From: Bacteroides sp.
Lineage (GTDB): Bacteria; Bacteroidota; Bacteroidia; Bacteroidales; Bacteroidaceae
NCBI GenBank assembly: GCA_019416685.1
Contig: DXWV01000073.1
Coordinates: forward strand, 1-36,594
Direction of reading: 5' to 3'
DNA length: 36,594 bases
In this document: positions 34,030 through 36,594 of the stretch, piece by piece
Layout of the letters: the number at the start of each line of letters is the position of its first letter
Position numbering within the stretch: position 1 is the first letter of the stretch
Translations under genes and position numbers: made by a program
The notes under the pieces: model-generated
The model's input: only the letters and a program-made list of their open reading frames with translations
The model's database searches: none
Told to the model about the DNA's origin: nothing

Positions 34030-35121
34030 ATGCAGTTGAATAGATATGAACAGAATTTGATATTAGAAGGTAAAAAATACTCCCGTGAAGAAATAGCGCT
34101 TCTGATTAGTAATACTTCAGAAGTGACTTCTCCTTTTATGCTTGATCTGTATCATTTTCTATCTGATTGGTTTAATGACTCCCCTTTTATAGAAGTTCAT
34201 ACTTCCGGGTCTACCGGGACGCCTAAGGTGTTAATGGTTCGTAAAGAACAAATGATGCAAAGTGCCCGTTTAACCTGTGAGTTTTTGAATCTTCATACAA
34301 ATGATACTGTATTGCTCTGTATGCCTTTACAATATATTGCTGGTAAAATGGTAGTGGTTCGTGCATTGGTGGCTGGTTTAAATCTTATATTACGTACTCC
34401 TTCCGGGCATCCGCTGGCTGATATAGATATACCACTTCGTTTTGCAGCAATGGTCCCCTTACAGGTTTTTAATACTTTGCAGGTGCCAAAAGAGAAAGAG
34501 CGTCTTAGTCATACAGATATACTCATCATAGGTGGAGGTGCTATTGATGCAGCTCTTGAGGCACAGATAAATTTATTGCCCGGTGAAGTTTATTCTACTT
34601 ATGGCATGACAGAAACACTTTCACATATCGCTTTGCGCAGATTAAATGGCGTTTCTGCCTCTTTACGTTATCAGCCATTCCCTTCAGTTGAGCTTTCGCT
34701 TTCTCCGGAAAATACATTAATAATAAAGGCACCCTTAGTTTGTGATGAAGTGTTGGTTACTAATGATGTGGCACAGCTCTATCCGGATGGTAGTTTTATA
34801 ATTATTGGAAGGAAGGATAATATCATTAACAGTGGGGGGATTAAGATACAGGCAGAAGTGGTAGAAGAAGTATTGAAATCTCTTATTACAGTTCCATTTG
34901 CAATAACGTCTATACCTGATTTAAAGTTAGGACAGGTAGTTGTACTTCTGTTGGAAGAAGGAATGGATATTAATATGCTAAAAGAAAAGATTCATTTTGT
35001 ATTGCCTAAATATCAACGTCCCAGGCAAATGCTTACAATTTCTCGTCTCCCACTTACTGGTAGTGGAAAGATAGACCGTGCCAACTGTCGTTTGTTGGCA
35101 GAAAAAATGTTATGCTTATAG
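34030..35121 (+). CDS. menE: o-Succinylbenzoate-CoA ligase MenE
   Basis: The 363-residue adenylate-forming enzyme activates o-succinylbenzoate with ATP and CoA. Motifs: phosphate-binding HTSGSTGTPK (57-66), Y188-E195 (YSTYGMTE), GRKDNIINSGGIKI, and the C-terminal lysine K347 in LTGSGKIDR. It is about 90 residues shorter than E. coli MenE, with a compact N-terminal part, but all core motifs are present. It is the last gene of the men operon; the convergent sigma-factor gene ends 8 bases beyond its stop, leaving no space for a separate terminator. Confidence 0.93.
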   Translation: MQLNRYEQNLILEGKKYSREEIALLISNTSEVTSPFMLDLYHFLSDWFNDSPFIEVHTSGSTGTPKVLMVRKEQMMQSARLTCEFLNLHTNDTVLLCMPLQYIAGKMVVVRALVAGLNLILRTPSGHPLADIDIPLRFAAMVPLQVFNTLQVPKEKERLSHTDILIIGGGAIDAALEAQINLLPGEVYSTYGMTETLSHIALRRLNGVSASLRYQPFPSVELSLSPENTLIIKAPLVCDEVLVTNDVAQLYPDGSFIIIGRKDNIINSGGIKIQAEVVEEVLKSLITVPFAITSIPDLKLGQVVVLLLEEGMDINMLKEKIHFVLPKYQRPRQMLTISRLPLTGSGKIDRANCRLLAEKMLCL

Positions 35122-35129
35122 GCTCTGCC

Positions 35130-35726
35130 CTATAATGATCGGAAATAATATATGCAAATCAAGAGTGGTAAGTAGTCTTTTAATTCTATGCGTAAAATCT
35201 TTAGAGCCTGACCAATTCGGTAATTAACAGTCTGTGGAGAAACTTTTAATTTGAGGGCAATTTCTTTATGAGTGAGATGGTATTTCCTGTTTAATTCATA
35301 AGCCTCCCGAAATTCGGCAGGTAATTTCGCTAATGCTTTGTCATAAAGTAAGAACAATTCATTCTCTAAATAAAAGTCAGGACTTATGAACTCTTTCTCA
35401 TATTTGTCGGCTATTTCTTGGTGGACTTTTCGTTTAATTTCATGATGAGTTATACGGTTTAAAGCCTTGTTTTTCACTATGGTAAAAAGTAGAGTTTTTA
35501 ATGTAAGTTCCGCAATCAGGCTTGAACGGTTTTCCCACAACCACATCATGGTATCTTGTACGATTTCTTCTGATTCAATTTGGGAAACATATTGAGAACA
35601 AAACGCACATAATCCTCGAAAATAATAGCGATATACTTCTTCGAATACCTGTTCGTCGCTGTCCCTTAATGCGGCGATTACGGTACTATTATCATTTATA
35701 TCTAAAGGTTTAGTAAAGTTCCCCAT
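35130..35726 (-). CDS. ECF sigma factor, Bacteroides FecI-like type
   Basis: The 198-residue protein has region 2 (about 25-95: EEVYRYYFRGLCAFCSQYV, ESEEIVQDTMMWLWEN) and region 4 (about 125-185: LPAEFREAYELNRKYHLTHKEIALKLKVSPQTVNYRIGQALKILR). It would control the anti-sigma gene divergent from it and probably a SusC/SusD pair beyond the right edge. It ends with a hydrophobic tail (DYLPLLICIYYF), slightly unusual for a soluble sigma factor. It is convergent with menE and divergent from FecR, with 155 bases between the two starts. Confidence 0.92.
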   Translation of the reverse strand: MGNFTKPLDINDNSTVIAALRDSDEQVFEEVYRYYFRGLCAFCSQYVSQIESEEIVQDTMMWLWENRSSLIAELTLKTLLFTIVKNKALNRITHHEIKRKVHQEIADKYEKEFISPDFYLENELFLLYDKALAKLPAEFREAYELNRKYHLTHKEIALKLKVSPQTVNYRIGQALKILRIELKDYLPLLICIYYFRSL

Positions 35727-35747
35727 TTTTTTTCATTAAATATACAA

Positions 35748-35778
35748 CAAACATACTTATAATTTCCCCATTCTCAAA
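35748..35778 (-). promoter_or_regulatory. Promoter of the minus-strand ECF sigma gene
   Basis: On the minus strand, TTTG (35778-35775) and TATGTTTG (35755-35748) are separated by 19 bases, an exact match to the Bacteroides TTTG-N19-TAnnTTTG housekeeping pattern. The start codon at 35726 is 22 bases downstream. Confidence 0.75.
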
Positions 35779-35818
35779 ATGAATCATTAAATAATATTTT
35801 TTTTTCTATTTCATTTAG

Positions 35819-35826
35819 TATCTTTG
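35819..35826 (+). promoter_or_regulatory. Promoter -7 element of the FecR-type gene
   Basis: TATCTTTG fits TAnnTTTG, 56 bases before the ATG at 35882. The -33 position (ATTT-like) is imperfect. Confidence 0.5.
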
Positions 35827-35881
35827 TTGCCACAACTGTATTACCTACGACAATAGTATATATTAGGTATAAAGATTGAAC

Positions 35882-36594
35882 ATGATGGATGAAATGAAAT
35901 TGCTGAGCTACTTCAATGGAGAGCTTAGTGAAGAGGAAGTTTTGCAAGTAGAGACTTGGTCCGAAGCTTCTGAGGAAAACCGAAAGCTACTTGAACAAAT
36001 ATATTATACAGCATTTGTCGGGGACCGCGTTGCTGTGATGAATTCAGTTGATGTAGAAGGTTCTCTGAAGAAGTTGAAAGTCGCTATGAAACCCAAAGAG
36101 AATGCAGTTAAGAAGCATTGGTCTGTTGGATGGAAACGCTATGTTATTCCGTTGGCTGCTTTTTTCACAGGGATTGTATTTACTATCGGCTTTTCTTATT
36201 TAGCATTAAATAAAACGTCGAATTATATTGTGGCAACAACTGCCGGACAGCGTGCGCAGTTTGTGTTGCCGGATGGTTCTAAGGTATGGTTGAATGCCTC
36301 TACTCAATTAGCTTATAAAACTTCTTTATGGAGTCGGGAACGTCAGGTTAATCTTACAGGTGAAGCCTATTTTGAGGTGGCGCGTGATGAACATGCTCCT
36401 TTTATTGTGAAGAGTAAAAATATAAAGACGCAGGTGTTGGGCACAAAATTCAATGTGCGTGCCCGTGCTGCAGAAGAAAAGGTTGTTGCTACTTTGCTGA
36501 AAGGTTCTATTCGTGTTGATTTGCCCCGAGAAAATAATGAAGAGGGTGTCCGAAAAGGGTATCCTCTTCGTTTTTTATTTTTTGTCTCTTTTTT
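35882..36594 (+). CDS. FecR-type anti-sigma factor, partial at window edge and possibly interrupted
   Basis: The frame opens at ATG 35882 (MMDEMKLLSYFNGELSEEEV) and runs to the window end without a stop. Cytoplasmic anti-sigma region about 1-80, membrane helix about 97-118 (VIPLAAFFTGIVFTIGFSYLAL), and periplasmic FecR domain from about 122 (TTAGQRAQFVLPDGSKVWLNAS, then VNLTGEAYFEVARDEHAPF, TQVLGTKFNVRA, VATLLKGSIRV). It would hold the divergent ECF sigma at the membrane until a SusC partner signals. From residue about 220 (36537 on) the translation no longer looks like FecR and passes through a terminator-like hairpin, which suggests that an insertion cuts the gene there. Sequence beyond the edge is needed to be certain. 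Confidence 0.88.
   Translation, partial: MMDEMKLLSYFNGELSEEEVLQVETWSEASEENRKLLEQIYYTAFVGDRVAVMNSVDVEGSLKKLKVAMKPKENAVKKHWSVGWKRYVIPLAAFFTGIVFTIGFSYLALNKTSNYIVATTAGQRAQFVLPDGSKVWLNASTQLAYKTSLWSRERQVNLTGEAYFEVARDEHAPFIVKSKNIKTQVLGTKFNVRARAAEEKVVATLLKGSIRVDLPRENNEEGVRKGYPLRFLFFVSF
36539..36584 (+). terminator. Terminator-like hairpin inside the FecR frame, possible end of an inserted element
   Basis: GAAGAGGGTGTCC (36539-36551) pairs with GGGTATCCTCTTC (36557-36569), three G-T pairs and a 5-nt loop, followed by G and T6AT6. A hairpin this good with a T tract is not expected in the middle of a FecR gene and coincides with the loss of FecR similarity. Confidence 0.65.

Overview
The window looks like chromosomal DNA of a gut Bacteroides (order Bacteroidales). 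The evidence is a SusC/SusD pair with Bacteroidales-type lipoproteins, a full-length hybrid two-component regulator, divergent and operonic ECF sigma/anti-sigma modules, and GH20 and GH92 lipoproteins with host-glycan character. Repeated -7 elements of the form TAnnTTTG sit upstream of several genes, and tRNA genes lack an encoded CCA. Species cannot be fixed from the sequence alone.

Left edge to 7.6 kb: the 3' half of a tRNA-Ser with its terminator, then a minus-strand hybrid two-component regulator (496-4488). Next is an AT-rich, gene-poor stretch of about 3 kb. It holds a promoter, an exceptionally long RNA-type hairpin (5037-5189), two overlooked-looking small genes of unknown function, several inverted repeats, a free-standing terminator, and the decayed remains of a GyrI-like effector-binding protein (stop codon plus homopolymer frameshift). 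This stretch reads as an accessory or decaying insertion between the regulator and the locus that follows.

7.6-20.2 kb: a TPR/LuxR-type membrane regulator followed by a substrate-import locus. The order is SusC, SusD, an HExxH zinc-hydrolase lipoprotein, a DUF4302-type lipoprotein, a secreted YD-like repeat protein, and an M43 (pappalysin/cytophagalysin-type) metalloprotease that overlaps the preceding gene by 8 bp. There is no glycosidase in it. With two zinc hydrolases beside the importer, it is better read as a protein/peptide-targeting locus than as a polysaccharide one. A large terminator closes it, then tRNA-Ser(GGA).

20.5-27.7 kb: independent units. These are a GH20 beta-hexosaminidase lipoprotein with a PA14-like tail, an ECF sigma/small membrane protein/LTXXQ-like periplasmic protein operon, a DUF488 gene, and a GH92 alpha-mannosidase lipoprotein. 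An elaborate nested palindrome lies after the sigma operon.

27.8-35.1 kb: the menaquinone operon, in the order HAD-thioesterase fusion (the hotdog half is the likely MenI), menF, menD, menB, menC, menE. The conserved active-site residues checked in these proteins are present. Two spacers inside it carry large inverted repeats. menA, menG and menH are not in the window.

Right edge: an ECF sigma gene convergent with menE and divergent from a FecR-type anti-sigma gene. The FecR frame loses family resemblance at about 36537 and runs into a terminator-like hairpin, suggesting an insertion junction at the end of the window.
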